From contig JAVQMD010000001.1 in the NCBI GenBank assembly GCA_032595675.1, positions 806,001 to 870,000 on the forward strand: a stretch of 64,000 bases of DNA. Direction: 5' to 3'. The translations under genes were made by a program, and so were the position numbers. This DNA comes from Candidatus Electrothrix rattekaaiensis (GTDB lineage: Bacteria > Desulfobacterota > Desulfobulbia > Desulfobulbales > Desulfobulbaceae). The notes beneath the pieces are model-generated. The model was not told the DNA's origin. It saw nothing but the letters and a program-made list of their open reading frames with translations, and searched no databases. Shown here one piece after another: positions 16,381 through 26,462 of the stretch. How positions within the stretch are numbered: position 1 is the stretch's first letter; each line of letters begins with the position of its first letter.

Positions 16381-18873
16381 ATGAAAATGAACAGGCGTGA
16401 TTTTATAAAGGCCAATGCTGCTCTGGCTGCTGCCGCAGTCGCGGGTACACAGCTTCCGGCAGCTGAAAAGGCCTTGGCTGCTCAGGGAGACGACGGCATC
16501 AGATGGGACAAGGCACCTTGTCGTTTCTGCGGCACAGGTTGCAGCGTTCTGGTGGGCACCAAGAACGGGAAGATCGTGGCCACCCAGGGTGATCCTGATG
16601 CCCCGGTAAACAGAGGGTTGAACTGTATCAAGGGTTATTTCCTGACCAAGATCATGTACGGCAAGGACCGGCTGACCAAGCCGTTGTTGCGTACGAAGAA
16701 CGGCAAGTACGATAAGAACGGCGAGTTCACGCCGGTTTCCTGGGATGAGGCCTTTGGGATCATGGCGGAAAAATTTAAAGAGGCCATCAAGAAGAACGGG
16801 CCGACCACGGTGGGCATGTTCGGTTCCGGCCAATGGCAGGTCTGGGAGGGCTATGCCGCAGTTAAACTTTTCAAGGCCGGTTTGTTATCCAATAATCTTG
16901 ACCCCAATGCCCGTCACTGCATGGCCTCGGCTGTGGCCGGTTTCATGCGTACCTTCGGGATTGACGAGCCTATGGGCTGTTATGACGACTTGGAAAAGGC
17001 GGACGCCTTTGTTCTCTGGGGTTCCAATATGGCCGAGATGCATCCCATCCTCTGGTCACGACTTACGAACCGCCGTTTGACAGCACCTCATGTCAAAGTG
17101 GCTGTCTTGTCCACCTATGAAAATCGCTGCTTTGATTTGGCGGACCTTCCTATGGTGTTTCATCCGCAGACCGACCTCGTTATTCTGAATTATATTGCCA
17201 ACTATATTATTCAGAATAAGAAGGTGAATAAAGATTTTGTGGGAAAACATGTCAACTTCCGCATCGGTAATACCGATATCGGCTATGGCCTGCGCCCGGA
17301 AGATCCCAGGGAAAAAAATGCTGTCAACGCCAAGGCGGCGGGCGGGTCCAAGGAGTATACCTTTGAGGAGTACGCCAAGTTTGTTTCTGAGTACACCCTG
17401 GATAAGGCCCATGAGATATCCGGTGTACCAAAAAAAGACTTGGAGGCCTTAGCAGAACTGTACGCTGATCCCAAACGCAAGGTGGTTTCTTATTGGACGA
17501 TGGGCTTTAACCAGCATACCCGAGGGAGTTGGGCTAACAACCTTGTTTATAATATTCATCTGCTCACCGGTAAGATCTCTGAGCCGGGTAACGGTCCCTT
17601 TTCTTTGACCGGTCAGCCTTCAGCCTGCGGCACAGCCCGTGAGGTCGGCACCTTTGCCCATCGCCTGCCTGCTGATATGGTGGTGAAAAATCCCAAGCAT
17701 CGAGAGGTGGCTGAAAAGATTTGGAAACTGCCTGCCGGGACCATTCCGCCTAAGCCGGGTTATCATGCTGTGCTGCAAAGCCGGATGCTGAAAGACGGTA
17801 AGCTCAATGCCTATTGGGTGATGTGTAATAATAATATGCAGGCAGCGGCCAATATAAATGAGGAGGGGTATCCCGGCTACCGTAATCCGAAAAATTTTAT
17901 TGTGGTCTCTGATCCCTATCCGACAGTCACAGCCATGGCTGCTGACTTGATCTTGCCCACAGCCATGTGGGTTGAAAAAGAAGGGGCTTACGGCAATGCG
18001 GAACGGCGGACCCAGTTTTTCCGGCAGCAGGTCAAGGCTCCGGGCGAGGCAAAGAGTGATCTCTGGCAGTTGGTGGAGTTTTCCAAATACTTCACAACCG
18101 ATGAGGTTTGGCCCAAGGAACTGCTGGACAAGAACCCGACGTACAAGGGTAAGACCTTGTATGATATCCTTTTTGCCAACGGCCAAGTGGATAAGTTTCC
18201 CTTGAGCGAACTCCAGCAAGGCCATGATAATGATGAGTCGCATCACTTTGGCTATTATCTGCAAAAAGGACTCTTTGAGGAGTATGCCAGTTTTGGTCGA
18301 GGCCACGGTCATGATTTGGCCCCCTTTGAGATGTACCATAAGGCACGAGGCCTGCGCTGGCCCGTGGTCGATAAAAAAGAGACCTTGTGGCGTTTCCGGG
18401 AGGGATACGACCCTTACGTCAAAAAAGGCGAAGGCGTTCGTTTCTACGGTAAGCCGGACGGGAAAGCGGTTATTTTTGCCCTGCCTTACGAACCACCTCC
18501 AGAAGTGCCGGATAAGGAATACGATCTCTGGCTCTGTACAGGTCGGGTTTTAGAGCACTGGCATTCCGGTTCCATGACCAGAAGGGTACCTGAGCTGTAC
18601 CGGGCTGTCCCTGATGCCTTGGTTTTTATGCATCCCAAGGATGCGGAAACGCGAGGACTGAAGCGCGGGCAGCTGGTCAAGATTGTTTCTCCTCGTGGTG
18701 AAATTACCTGCCCAGTAGAAACAAGGGGGCGAAATAAGGTTCCTGAAGGATTGGTTTTTATCCCTTGGTTTGATGCGGGTCGGTTGGTGAATAAGCTGAT
18801 TTTGGATGCCACCTGTCCGATCTCCAAGGAGACGGATTTTAAGAAATGTCCTGTTAAGGTGATCAAGGCTTGA
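16381..18873 (+). CDS. napA: Periplasmic nitrate reductase catalytic subunit NapA
   Basis: Reduces nitrate to nitrite in the periplasm with a bis-MGD molybdenum cofactor. The 830-aa protein starts with a Tat signal (NRRDFIK then an Ala-rich stretch to about residue 34). The 4Fe-4S cluster cysteines are C47, C50, C54 and C82 (CRFCGTGC...NC), and C180 in ARHCMAS is the likely Mo ligand. The C-terminal molybdopterin-binding domain contains [16 protein letters not shown] strong GGAAAGGAGG precedes the ATG. NapA could also act on other oxyanions, but the complete nap gene set argues for nitrate. Confidence 0.97.
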   Translation: MKMNRRDFIKANAALAAAAVAGTQLPAAEKALAAQGDDGIRWDKAPCRFCGTGCSVLVGTKNGKIVATQGDPDAPVNRGLNCIKGYFLTKIMYGKDRLTKPLLRTKNGKYDKNGEFTPVSWDEAFGIMAEKFKEAIKKNGPTTVGMFGSGQWQVWEGYAAVKLFKAGLLSNNLDPNARHCMASAVAGFMRTFGIDEPMGCYDDLEKADAFVLWGSNMAEMHPILWSRLTNRRLTAPHVKVAVLSTYENRCFDLADLPMVFHPQTDLVILNYIANYIIQNKKVNKDFVGKHVNFRIGNTDIGYGLRPEDPREKNAVNAKAAGGSKEYTFEEYAKFVSEYTLDKAHEISGVPKKDLEALAELYADPKRKVVSYWTMGFNQHTRGSWANNLVYNIHLLTGKISEPGNGPFSLTGQPSACGTAREVGTFAHRLPADMVVKNPKHREVAEKIWKLPAGTIPPKPGYHAVLQSRMLKDGKLNAYWVMCNNNMQAAANINEEGYPGYRNPKNFIVVSDPYPTVTAMAADLILPTAMWVEKEGAYGNAERRTQFFRQQVKAPGEAKSDLWQLVEFSKYFTTDEVWPKELLDKNPTYKGKTLYDILFANGQVDKFPLSELQQGHDNDESHHFGYYLQKGLFEEYASFGRGHGHDLAPFEMYHKARGLRWPVVDKKETLWRFREGYDPYVKKGEGVRFYGKPDGKAVIFALPYEPPPEVPDKEYDLWLCTGRVLEHWHSGSMTRRVPELYRAVPDALVFMHPKDAETRGLKRGQLVKIVSPRGEITCPVETRGRNKVPEGLVFIPWFDAGRLVNKLILDATCPISKETDFKKCPVKVIKA

Positions 18874-18888
18874 GGTGAGGTGGCCTAA

Positions 18889-19773
18889 GTGGATACTGAT
18901 AAAGATATTGATAAAAAAGATAAAAATCGAAAAAAAGAGACAGCTCGGCGGCGATTTTTGACGGAAACGCTTTCGGCTGCGGCCGGTGCCTTGGTGCTGG
19001 CAGCAGGCTTGGGAGCGTATCAGCGTTCTGCACAGGCTGTGCCTGCACGGGCAATACGACCGCCAGGGGCCTTGCCGGAAAAGAAGTTTCAGGCAGCCTG
19101 TTTGCGTTGCGGTCAATGTGTCAGGGCCTGCCATACCAATCTTTTGCAGAATAATACGAGAGAGGAGATTGCTTTTGATCAGCCAGCTGAAGTAAATCCC
19201 AATGCTTCGGTGAAACTTGAACCGGTGTTGCGGTTGGCGAAATGCGGTGTTGATGTCCCTGTTGGTACGCCGTACTTCATTCCTCGGATTAGCCCGTGCA
19301 GATTATGCGAGGATATGCCTTGCGTTCAAGCCTGTCCATCTGGTGCGCTGAATAAGCGAGTTCTTCTGGATGAAAAAAAACAGCCCTCAATTTATGAGGC
19401 CCGGATGGGACTGGCAGTGCTTATTGATCATGAAAACTGCATCGGTTTTCAGGGGCTGCGCTGTGATGTCTGCTACCGGAACTGCCCTGTGATTGATAAG
19501 GCTCTTACCTTGGATATGCAGATTAATCGGAGAACCGAAGTGCATACCCGCTTTATTCCCACGGTGCATTCTAAACACTGCACCGGTTGCGGTAAATGCG
19601 AGCGTTCCTGTATCCTGGAACATCCGGCGATTAAAGTTTTGCCTATTGAACAGGCGCGGGGTGAGTTGGGGCATCATTATCGGCTGGGCTGGAAGGAAAA
19701 GGAAGAGGCTGGTAAATCCTTAATACCTGAAGCGTTGCAACTGCCTGTGAGAAGGCCGGAGGAATTGCCATGA
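18889..19773 (+). CDS. napG: NapG ferredoxin-type quinol dehydrogenase subunit
   Basis: Periplasmic iron-sulfur protein passing electrons from NapH toward NapB/NapA. A GTG start is followed by a Lys-rich segment and a Tat-like motif (ARRRFLTE) with a hydrophobic Ala/Leu stretch. Four cluster motifs follow: CLRCGQCVRAC, CRLCEDMPCVQAC, a spread motif ending CDVCYRNC, and CTGCGKCERSC. Length 294 aa. Its stop overlaps the napH ATG. With no napC in the window, NapGH is the probable route from menaquinol. Confidence 0.92.
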   Translation: MDTDKDIDKKDKNRKKETARRRFLTETLSAAAGALVLAAGLGAYQRSAQAVPARAIRPPGALPEKKFQAACLRCGQCVRACHTNLLQNNTREEIAFDQPAEVNPNASVKLEPVLRLAKCGVDVPVGTPYFIPRISPCRLCEDMPCVQACPSGALNKRVLLDEKKQPSIYEARMGLAVLIDHENCIGFQGLRCDVCYRNCPVIDKALTLDMQINRRTEVHTRFIPTVHSKHCTGCGKCERSCILEHPAIKVLPIEQARGELGHHYRLGWKEKEEAGKSLIPEALQLPVRRPEELP

Positions 19774-20612
19774 ATGCACGAATTCCGGGCCAAGAGGCTG
19801 TTGCAAGGAAAGGGTGGTTACAGACAAACAGATGGTTGCTCCTGCGTCGTATCTCGCAGCTTGGCATCCTAGGATTATTTCTGGCAGGCCCTCTGCTTGG
19901 GATATGGATTGTCAGAGGCACCCTGTCCGCCAGTGAGGTCTTGGGTTTTCTCCCTCTGACTGATCCGCTGATTTTATTGCAATCTTTAGCGGCAGGCCAT
20001 CCTGCAACGTCAACAGCTGTTATCGGTGCCCTGATTGTGGTGGTTTTCTATGCCCTGATCGGTGGTGGTCTTTTCTGCGCCTGGATCTGCCCTGTCAATC
20101 TGCTGACTGATGCAGCGGCTTGGCTGAACAGGAGGCTGGGGCTGAAAAAGGGGATGACATTGAGCAAAAGCACTCGCTATTGGTTTATGGCAGCAATTCT
20201 TCTCTTGTCTGCTCTGAGCGGAACTATTGTCTGGGAGTGGCTCAATCCGGTGACCATGCTCCAGCGGGGCCTAGTTTTTGGTATGGGCATGGGCTGGATT
20301 TTAATCGGGGCGATTTTTATTTTTGATGCCTTCCTGCTGCGGCGTGGCTGGTGCGGGCATATCTGCCCAATGGGTGCGATGTACAGTTTGTTAAGCTCTG
20401 TTGCTGTCCTTCGAGTAAAGGCAGCCGGTCGGGAACACTGTACCGACTGTATGGACTGTTTTTCCGCCTGTCCCGAACCTCAGGTTATCCGACCTGCGCT
20501 CAAGGGTGATGCGCAGAGTTCCCCGGTCATCCTTTCCAAAAATTGTTTGAACTGTGGACGGTGCATTGATATCTGTCCGCATAATATTTTTCGTTTTTCC
20601 CGACGAATTTAA
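19770..20612 (+). CDS. napH: NapH quinol dehydrogenase membrane subunit
   Basis: Inner-membrane protein with four to five predicted transmembrane segments (for example around residues 28-55, 80-105, 130-150, 165-190), a CPVNLL motif after a CxxxCP site, and two C-terminal 4Fe-4S motifs, CTDCMDCFSACPEP and CLNCGRCIDICPHN. Length 280 aa. It oxidises quinol together with NapG. Overlaps napG at its start and abuts napB. Confidence 0.93.
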   Translation: MNARIPGQEAVARKGWLQTNRWLLLRRISQLGILGLFLAGPLLGIWIVRGTLSASEVLGFLPLTDPLILLQSLAAGHPATSTAVIGALIVVVFYALIGGGLFCAWICPVNLLTDAAAWLNRRLGLKKGMTLSKSTRYWFMAAILLLSALSGTIVWEWLNPVTMLQRGLVFGMGMGWILIGAIFIFDAFLLRRGWCGHICPMGAMYSLLSSVAVLRVKAAGREHCTDCMDCFSACPEPQVIRPALKGDAQSSPVILSKNCLNCGRCIDICPHNIFRFSRRI

Positions 20613-20623
20613 TGGAGTCTATT

Positions 20624-21040
20624 ATGAAAAGGATATTTTTTCCTCTTTTTCTTGTGATACTTATTTGCTCATTTTCCCTTGCTTACGGTGAGGGCCTTCA
20701 ATCACTCCGTGGGGGCGCGGATATCCCGGCAGATTCAACTCCGGCTGTGGACATGGATTGGCAACCGCCCGGTGCTGCTGTTCCTCGAACTTCTGCCCAT
20801 CAGCCACCGTTGATTCCTCATGATATAAAAGGGATGGCTATTTCAAAAGCTATGAACATGTGTCTGGCCTGTCATGGAGTGGAAGGTACCGGGGCTCCGA
20901 AGCCCTTTGCCACCCATTACACAGATCGGGATGGCGCAGCAGGGGAGAGCATTTCGCAACGTTGGTATTTTTGTACCCAATGTCATGTCGGGCAAGTGGA
21001 TGCTCCGCCTTTAGTAGAGAACACCTTTAAGGAAAAATAA
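20624..21040 (+). CDS. napB: NapB diheme cytochrome c subunit
   Basis: Periplasmic electron-transfer subunit of NapA, 138 aa. A cleavable signal peptide (MKRIFFPLFLVILICSFSLA) is followed by two c-type heme sites, CLACH and CTQCH, with extra His ligands as in NapB. ATG 20624 is favoured over an in-frame ATG at 20612, which overlaps the napH stop, because GGAG lies seven bases before it and the signal peptide then has normal form. Last gene of the operon. Confidence 0.93.
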   Translation: MKRIFFPLFLVILICSFSLAYGEGLQSLRGGADIPADSTPAVDMDWQPPGAAVPRTSAHQPPLIPHDIKGMAISKAMNMCLACHGVEGTGAPKPFATHYTDRDGAAGESISQRWYFCTQCHVGQVDAPPLVENTFKEK

Positions 21041-21160
21041 TCTATACAGTAAAGCGTGAACTCCGAGCCGAAAGATCTTCGTCTTTGTTCCAAGGATATG
21101 ATTTGAGGCCGAAAGGGTGCGATTGGAAACGATTTCGCCTCCCGTGTTTGGAAAGGAGTT

Positions 21161-21730
21161 TTACGCTGTCTCTTTCAGTTGTTGCCTACCTGTGCCGAAG
21201 AGTGCAATTCCCATCATTCCTGCTGTGCCATTAAAAATAATATCTCGGATATCAAAGACTCGATTGGGCAGCCACCATTGAATCAGTTCGTCCACACCGC
21301 CAGCAATCCAGACCAGCAGGCAGGGGATGAGCCAAGAAAAAATTTGGCGCAGGAACCGGCTTTTTTCCTGTGTATTTGAAAAGACAGGTGTTGTTTCCAT
21401 GCTCCAACAGATCAACCAACCTGCCAGACCGTAGGTGAGAAAATGGAGGCGTTCTTCCGGGAGGGCTGATATGAGAAAGGCGCAGCAGAGCAGGGTGATG
21501 ATCAGAAGGATTCGGAGAAGAAATTGCTTTCGACTGATCTTGCTGTATCTCCAGAACAGAGCAAGGGGCAGGCTTCCGCCAAAGAGTGTAATGACTGTAG
21601 GGAGCAGGATGGCTGTTGAGCGGAGGTGTTCGACAAGAGGACGGGCAATGCCGAGGGTGGTGTAAATACAGAGGAGGTAAGCGATCGTTAAGGTTATGCG
21701 GAGCTTGGTCGGTATGTTTTTTTCACGCAT
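21161..21730 (-). CDS. VanZ-like membrane protein
   Basis: A 189-residue membrane protein with five to six hydrophobic segments. The C-terminal part has the VanZ-family pattern of an Asp-Glu pair followed by QWWLPNRVFDIRDIIFNGTAG. VanZ is linked to teicoplanin resistance, but most family members have unknown roles. The ATG at 21730 is chosen; a TTG three codons upstream is possible. It ends just after the nap operon in convergent orientation, with a weak inverted repeat between. Confidence 0.8.
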   Translation of the reverse strand: MREKNIPTKLRITLTIAYLLCIYTTLGIARPLVEHLRSTAILLPTVITLFGGSLPLALFWRYSKISRKQFLLRILLIITLLCCAFLISALPEERLHFLTYGLAGWLICWSMETTPVFSNTQEKSRFLRQIFSWLIPCLLVWIAGGVDELIQWWLPNRVFDIRDIIFNGTAGMMGIALFGTGRQQLKETA

Positions 21731-21782
21731 AACAGACAAAGAAGGTTCAGTGCAGAACTAGAGGGCAAAATTTTGTGTTCCG

Positions 21783-21810
21783 GTAGGGGCACGGCGTGCC
21801 GTGCCCTTAC
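21783..21810. repeat. Dispersed palindromic element, copy 2
   Basis: GGGCACGGC / GCCGTGCCC arms of 9 bp around GT (21787-21806), with the same GTAG...TTAC borders as copy 1 (8745-8772). It is located between the VanZ-like gene and the S1-domain gene, both on the minus strand. Confidence 0.85.
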
Positions 21811-21832
21811 AGCTTGTTGAGTCGATAACTTC

Positions 21833-23002
21833 CTACTTTTTCTTCCCCTTCATCTGGGCCTGGAGAAGATCACCCAGCGTGCCCATGGATTTGGGAGCAC
21901 TTTCTTTGGGTGGGGCGTACTCATTCTTTGCCGCCTTTTCCTCTTCCGCTTTGGCCGTGTAATCCTCCGGTACCAGGGAGATACGTTTTTTCTCTAAGTC
22001 CACGCTGTCAATTTTAACCGTGATCTCCTGCCCGGCCTCCAGAACTTCGCGAGGATGGTTGATGCGGCGACCTGAGCCGAGTTTGGAAATATGGAGCAGG
22101 CCGTCAATGCCGGGTTCCAAGGTGATAAAGGCCCCGAATTGAGCGAGCCGGGAGACAACACCAGTATGCACACTGGCCGGAGCATATTTTGTTTCCACCT
22201 GATCCCAAGGATTTTCCAAGGTATCTTTCAGGCTCAGGGAAATGCGATTTTTGTCCCAGTCCAGCTTTTTGACAATGACTTCAACGCGCTGCCCCTGACT
22301 CAACACGTCATCAACTTTGTCTGTTTGTCCCCAAGCCAATTCGGAGATTGGAATCAATCCATCCACACCCCCGAGATCGACAAAGGCCCCGAACTTCTGC
22401 AAAGAGCTGACCGTTCCTTCAACCTTATCGCCTTCACATAAGGTTTCTTTCAGTTTCTCTCGAAGTTCTTCCCTTTCTTCTTCCTGTACAGCCCGGGCTG
22501 AGAGGATGATATTGCGGCCTTTGCTCCCAAATTCGATAATCTTAAAAGCCATACTCTGCTCAAGATACTCGTCCGGGTTATCAATCCTGCGTAATCCCAT
22601 CTGTGAATAGGGGCAGAAACCGCGCTGGCCAGCAACGGTAATTTGAAAACCGCCTTTGATTTCAGAAGTAACTTTACCCTGCACTGGAATATGGTTATGA
22701 AACGCCTGTTCAAGTTCTTCCAGACCGACTTGTCCGGCACCGATTTTTGTTGTGAAGACCTGTTCGCCTCCTCGATTTCTTAAAAGAAAGACAGAAACTG
22801 TATCCCCTATGTTTACCGTCAACTCATCGTGTTCATCACGAAATTCAGATGCTCCGAGAATGCCTTCGCTTTTTCCGCCCAGATCCAGAAAGATATTTTC
22901 GCCGTTGATATCGGCAATCACAGCGTCAATCTTATCTCCCGGCTGAATTTTTGCGCTACCGGTTTTGTCCTGAAAAAGGTCTGCAAATTGTTCTTCACTC
23001 AT
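21833..23002 (-). CDS. Four-domain S1 RNA-binding protein (ribosomal protein S1-like)
   Basis: 389 aa with four S1 OB-fold repeats: about residues 20-85, 103-170, 187-257 (GDKVEGTVSSLQKFGAFVDL) and 273-345 (GVVSRLAQFGAFITL). Domains 3 and 4 fit the consensus best and have clear RNA-binding surfaces; domains 1-2 are more diverged, as in S1 proteins that bind the ribosome. The C-terminus is Lys/Ala-rich. It may be a short RpsA or a paralogous translation or RNA-decay factor; six-domain rpsA could lie elsewhere. Not in an obvious operon with lolA (130-base gap). Confidence 0.88.
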   Translation of the reverse strand: MSEEQFADLFQDKTGSAKIQPGDKIDAVIADINGENIFLDLGGKSEGILGASEFRDEHDELTVNIGDTVSVFLLRNRGGEQVFTTKIGAGQVGLEELEQAFHNHIPVQGKVTSEIKGGFQITVAGQRGFCPYSQMGLRRIDNPDEYLEQSMAFKIIEFGSKGRNIILSARAVQEEEREELREKLKETLCEGDKVEGTVSSLQKFGAFVDLGGVDGLIPISELAWGQTDKVDDVLSQGQRVEVIVKKLDWDKNRISLSLKDTLENPWDQVETKYAPASVHTGVVSRLAQFGAFITLEPGIDGLLHISKLGSGRRINHPREVLEAGQEITVKIDSVDLEKKRISLVPEDYTAKAEEEKAAKNEYAPPKESAPKSMGTLGDLLQAQMKGKKK

Positions 23003-23132
23003 GTCTTTAGATGATTCGATTTGTTTAATAGGGTAGTTTTCCGAACTGTTCCTGATATAAAAGAAGGTTAAGGAAAAGGGTAGGTGTAAAATATACTGCT
23101 ATGTACTTTTATTGACAACATTATTGACAACA

Positions 23133-23846
23133 TTATTGTCTGATAATTTCCGTATCAGAAGGAAGGTTCAACCGGATCAGGTCAGCGGTTGCTTGTGATG
23201 AATCCGCAGGTAACGCATTGAATTCAATATTATTGAAGATGAGGTCTGTTGTTGTTTCAAAATGGTCTTCCATAAGAAGTCGCCTGATCTTTTTTGCATC
23301 CTTATCAAACCAGAAATGGAGTGATTTGATTTGACCATGGGGTTGTTTAGGGATCAGCTGGATTGCAATGTCTGATTGAGCATTCGTTCCTCCGGTAAAG
23401 CGGGGGGCTGCGGGCAGGAGGTCGAAATCCTCTTTAAGATCACTCTTTCCGATAAAAAAGGAATAGGTTATATCTGATTGCAATTTTTTTGCCGACATAA
23501 TGAGCAGCTGTTTGTCTTTCTTTGTATAGATAGAAAGTTCTTTGCCGTCGTTCAAGATAATTTGTTTGCCGGGTTTGTTGTAATCCCAGCGCATAATGCC
23601 GGAGCTTGTTGAGGAGGGACGGTAAAATATGCTGTTACCTGCACCTTCTCTGGTTCTGCCGTTGCTGTTGGTGATTTGCTTGAAATCAAAGCTGAGGCTG
23701 GTCAGGTTACGATAGAACTGCTGTATTTTTTCGAGTTGTTCACCCGGGACTTCTGCGGCTTCCGCCGTTCGGTTTTGCAGTGAAAGAGCAAAGAATAAAA
23801 AACAGATGAGCAGGACGAGAGTTTGGGGTGCATTTCGTTTAAGCAT
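23133..23846 (-). CDS. lolA: Outer-membrane lipoprotein carrier protein LolA
   Basis: Periplasmic chaperone that ferries lipoproteins from LolCDE to the outer membrane. 237 aa with a signal peptide (hydrophobic core about residues 10-22, AEA cleavage region), the SFDFKQ strand near the start of the mature protein, GIMRWDYNKPGKQIIL (the conserved RW...P hallmark) and the concave barrel strands. It overlaps murI by 8 bases, in the same minus-strand unit. Confidence 0.87.
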   Translation of the reverse strand: MLKRNAPQTLVLLICFLFFALSLQNRTAEAAEVPGEQLEKIQQFYRNLTSLSFDFKQITNSNGRTREGAGNSIFYRPSSTSSGIMRWDYNKPGKQIILNDGKELSIYTKKDKQLLIMSAKKLQSDITYSFFIGKSDLKEDFDLLPAAPRFTGGTNAQSDIAIQLIPKQPHGQIKSLHFWFDKDAKKIRRLLMEDHFETTTDLIFNNIEFNALPADSSQATADLIRLNLPSDTEIIRQ

Positions 23847-24651
23847 TTATTTTAATAAGGTTTATTTTTCGACCAAAGATTCCGTCGGCCAGCTTTTGTA
23901 AGGGTGGGGTGGAGTCAGACACAAAAAAACGATTTTTCTCAGGAAGGTGAGGTTGACAGTTCTCAAATTTTCCCTTAATATTTGAAGTTATTTCAGGTGA
24001 ATTGTCAAGGAAAGATTTTAAGTGCCGGGCTGTTTCAATTGATGAATCAATAAGCTGTACTTTTTTACCGATTTTTTTCTGGATCAGATGGGTCAGGAGG
24101 GGATAATGGGTACACCCCAAAATTAAGGTGTCAATTTGATGTTGCCGAAGCGGGTGGAGATAACGCCTTAAGACCATTTTTGTTTCGCGCTTATTGAGCC
24201 ATCCTTCCTCAATCAAGGGGACAAGCAACGGGCAGGCCTGTCCGTATATTTGGCAAGCAGGATTAACACGTTTGATCTGTTCATCGTAAATGCCTGACAG
24301 AACGGTCGCACGGGTTCCTATGATTCCGACCCGCTTGTTTACTGTCCGCTCTGCTGCCTTGCTGGTTGTTGCCGTGATGACATCTATGATGGGAACAGAG
24401 TATTCTGCACGTAGAGCATCAATGGAAGTCGCTGCTGCTGAGTTACAAGCGACAACGATAACTTGCGCACCTTGGCTCAGAAGAAAATCCGTGTTGCGAC
24501 GGGAGTAACCTATTATTGTTTCAGAACTCTTAGAGCCATAAGGGGTATGGGCAACATCGCCGAAGTAGAGGAGGGGATATTGTGGGCATACCTGCTCAAT
24601 TGTTCTGGCAACGGTCATCCCGCCGACACCGGAGTCAAAAATACCTATCAT
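23839..24651 (-). CDS. murI: Glutamate racemase
   Basis: Makes D-glutamate for peptidoglycan. 270 aa; IGIFDSGVGGMTVAR at the N-terminus, catalytic Cys69 in VVACNSAAAT and the second Cys in LGCTHYPLL, with DSS for substrate binding. Normal length. Translationally coupled to lolA. A MucR-type regulator lies just upstream (12-base gap) on the same strand, so the three may be cotranscribed. Confidence 0.96.
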   Translation of the reverse strand: MIGIFDSGVGGMTVARTIEQVCPQYPLLYFGDVAHTPYGSKSSETIIGYSRRNTDFLLSQGAQVIVVACNSAAATSIDALRAEYSVPIIDVITATTSKAAERTVNKRVGIIGTRATVLSGIYDEQIKRVNPACQIYGQACPLLVPLIEEGWLNKRETKMVLRRYLHPLRQHQIDTLILGCTHYPLLTHLIQKKIGKKVQLIDSSIETARHLKSFLDNSPEITSNIKGKFENCQPHLPEKNRFFVSDSTPPLQKLADGIFGRKINLIKINA

Positions 24652-24663
24652 GAAAAAACGAGG

Positions 24664-25098
24664 TTATTTCTTATTTTTTTTTGATCTGTTGCCGAAAGTT
24701 TTACGCAAGTTAGGGTGAATACCACGTTCTTTGCTGGCCTGGGAGCGTTCTTCTGAAAGTGCTTTTGCGCAAAGCGATTGTGTACTGCTGAAACCGTATT
24801 TTTTGCGGTATTCTTTTGAAGTCATACTGTGTGACTTCAAGTGCTTGGTCAGCATTTTGAAAGATTGACCGCATTCCAGGCAGACGATTTTGTTTTTTTG
24901 AATAGATCTCTTGGGGTCCATTGCCGGTGTTTCTTCTTTTTCTTCAATATCCGTTCCGGCTTGTTCTGCCTCCTGTAAATCCTTGAGAGCCTGATAGGTG
25001 TCGTTGAGTGCTGCTTTGATTTCTTCAGTGCCCATATTAGATCCGCTTATTTGTGACTTGATGATGTCAGCGGTCATTTCAACGAGTGTTTTGCTCAT
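24664..25098 (-). CDS. Ros/MucR-family zinc-finger transcriptional regulator
   Basis: A 144-residue regulator. The central CLECGQSFKMLTKHLKSH is the prokaryotic Cys2His2 finger typical of MucR, followed by SMTSKEYRKKYGF, which is nearly invariant in the family. The N-terminal helix (MTADIIKSQI) is the oligomerisation region. ATG 25098 is selected because CAGGAG precedes it; the frame remains open upstream. The 381-base region to the divergent fmdB-like gene is AT-rich, as expected for MucR-bound DNA, and holds no other gene I can see. Confidence 0.9.
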   Translation of the reverse strand: MSKTLVEMTADIIKSQISGSNMGTEEIKAALNDTYQALKDLQEAEQAGTDIEEKEETPAMDPKRSIQKNKIVCLECGQSFKMLTKHLKSHSMTSKEYRKKYGFSSTQSLCAKALSEERSQASKERGIHPNLRKTFGNRSKKNKK

Positions 25099-25479
25099 AT
25101 TGTACTCCTGTGGGTAAATAAATATGGTTGATAAACCATATGTTTTGTATTTTTTGAAAAATTCATTGTAAAAGGTTATAAATATATATGATAGACCTTG
25201 ATGATGCAATATAATATTTTTAAGTGTGGAGGACTGTTTTTCGTATTTTGGTGGTTTTTTCTTTGAAATGATGCATTGGCAAGTGTGAGAATAAGATAAT
25301 CTTATGCGGTTTTTGTTCTTTGAGGTTTCGATGGTTGACAGCCTGAGAGAGGAAGGTTATTTTATTTCGCCATAGAAAACCATCCCCTCTGGAGGTGGTC
25401 TTTGTATTTAATCTGTACAGAGAGATTGCTTCACTTTTTGTATTGCACTAAATTACTTATATAAAGATAGAGGTGAAAG

Positions 25480-25800
25480 ATGCCGATTTACGAGTACGAG
25501 TGCCCTGCTTGTGAGAAAGTGTTTGAAGTACACCAGGGGATAAATGATAACCTACTGACATCCTGCTCTGTTTGTGGTGGGGATGTGAAAAAAATTGTGT
25601 CCATGAGTTCCTTTCATCTGAAAGGTGGAGGGTGGTATTCGGACGGATATGCAACAGGTTCGTCAGCTCAGGGGAGTGCGGCTAATAAAGCTGTGGAGAA
25701 AAGCACGACGAGTACTGATTCGACCAAAAAAGCACCTTCGTGTGGTACCGACAGTGCTTGCAAGGGATGTTCTACTGCTCCTTCCTCCGCGTCTTCCTGA
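25480..25800 (+). CDS. FmdB-family zinc-ribbon protein
   Basis: A 106-residue protein with the FmdB-type zinc ribbon: MPIYEYECPACEKVFE followed by CSVCGG, four cysteines as two CxxC pairs. The C-terminal half is Ser/Thr/Ala-rich with a small CxxC-type cluster (ACKGCS). FmdB was described as a putative regulator of amidase/formamidase genes, but most members are unassigned. A GAGGTG site precedes the ATG. Confidence 0.9.
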   Translation: MPIYEYECPACEKVFEVHQGINDNLLTSCSVCGGDVKKIVSMSSFHLKGGGWYSDGYATGSSAQGSAANKAVEKSTTSTDSTKKAPSCGTDSACKGCSTAPSSASS

Positions 25801-25976
25801 TCTCGAAGTAAATTACGTCCTCCCTTTTTTTCGGAGAGGTCGTGGTTTTAAAGGCTGCCTTTTCGGTGTGACCGGGGGATGCTGTTTTTTAATTGACAGT
25901 TTTTTGTTTTCATTGGTAGTCTGAAAAGAAAGAATAGGTGGGAAGTCGTATTATTTTCTAAAAAAGGAGCAGCGTC

Positions 25977-26339
25977 ATGGCGGGTGCGGAAGCAGTTGCA
26001 AGCGGTACATCAGAAGGTTTTTTCGCAAAAGTAGGTGCTTGGTTACAAAGTACGCATCTTCCTGAGCAGGTGAGAGATGTCGATGTCGTTGCTCTTTTTA
26101 CAAACCCTTGGTTTATTGTCCCTTTTATCGCTCTTGTCGGCTATTTGATCTGGAAACAGTCGTTTAATGAATTGATTATAATAGCTATATTTATTGTGAT
26201 CTGGTGGCTGAGTGGGACAGAGTATATGCAGAGCCTTGTTGTTGACGGCGAGATCCAGATCAAAAAGATCCTCCCGGTGTTGGCCGGTGCTTCAGCAGTT
26301 CTTGGTTTTATTGTTTATTTGTTTTTTGGAAGATCCTGA
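25977..26339 (+). CDS. Small membrane protein of unknown function
   Basis: 120 residues with three predicted transmembrane helices (about 46-62, 66-81, 98-116). The 45-residue N-terminal region looks soluble and helical. AAAAAGGAGCAGCGTC precedes the ATG. No family recognised. It lies upstream of the two CNB-DUF4388 genes and may share their transcription (123-base gap). Confidence 0.7.
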   Translation: MAGAEAVASGTSEGFFAKVGAWLQSTHLPEQVRDVDVVALFTNPWFIVPFIALVGYLIWKQSFNELIIIAIFIVIWWLSGTEYMQSLVVDGEIQIKKILPVLAGASAVLGFIVYLFFGRS

Positions 26340-26462
26340 GTTTGTTTGCCCAGTAAGTAAAGCTCGGTAAGGCTATAACGGGATAAAAGAAGGGAAGAGC
26401 AAGGTCCGGTGATCGGCGCATTTGTTTTGTTACCTATGTATTTTTAAATCAGGTTAATCAGC

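Noticed and set aside
21041-21160. A defined terminator between napB and the VanZ-like gene
   Set aside because: Only a long-range imperfect inverted repeat (AGCGTGAACTCC near 21053 and GGAGTTTTACGCT near 21156) is visible, without a compact stem and T run.
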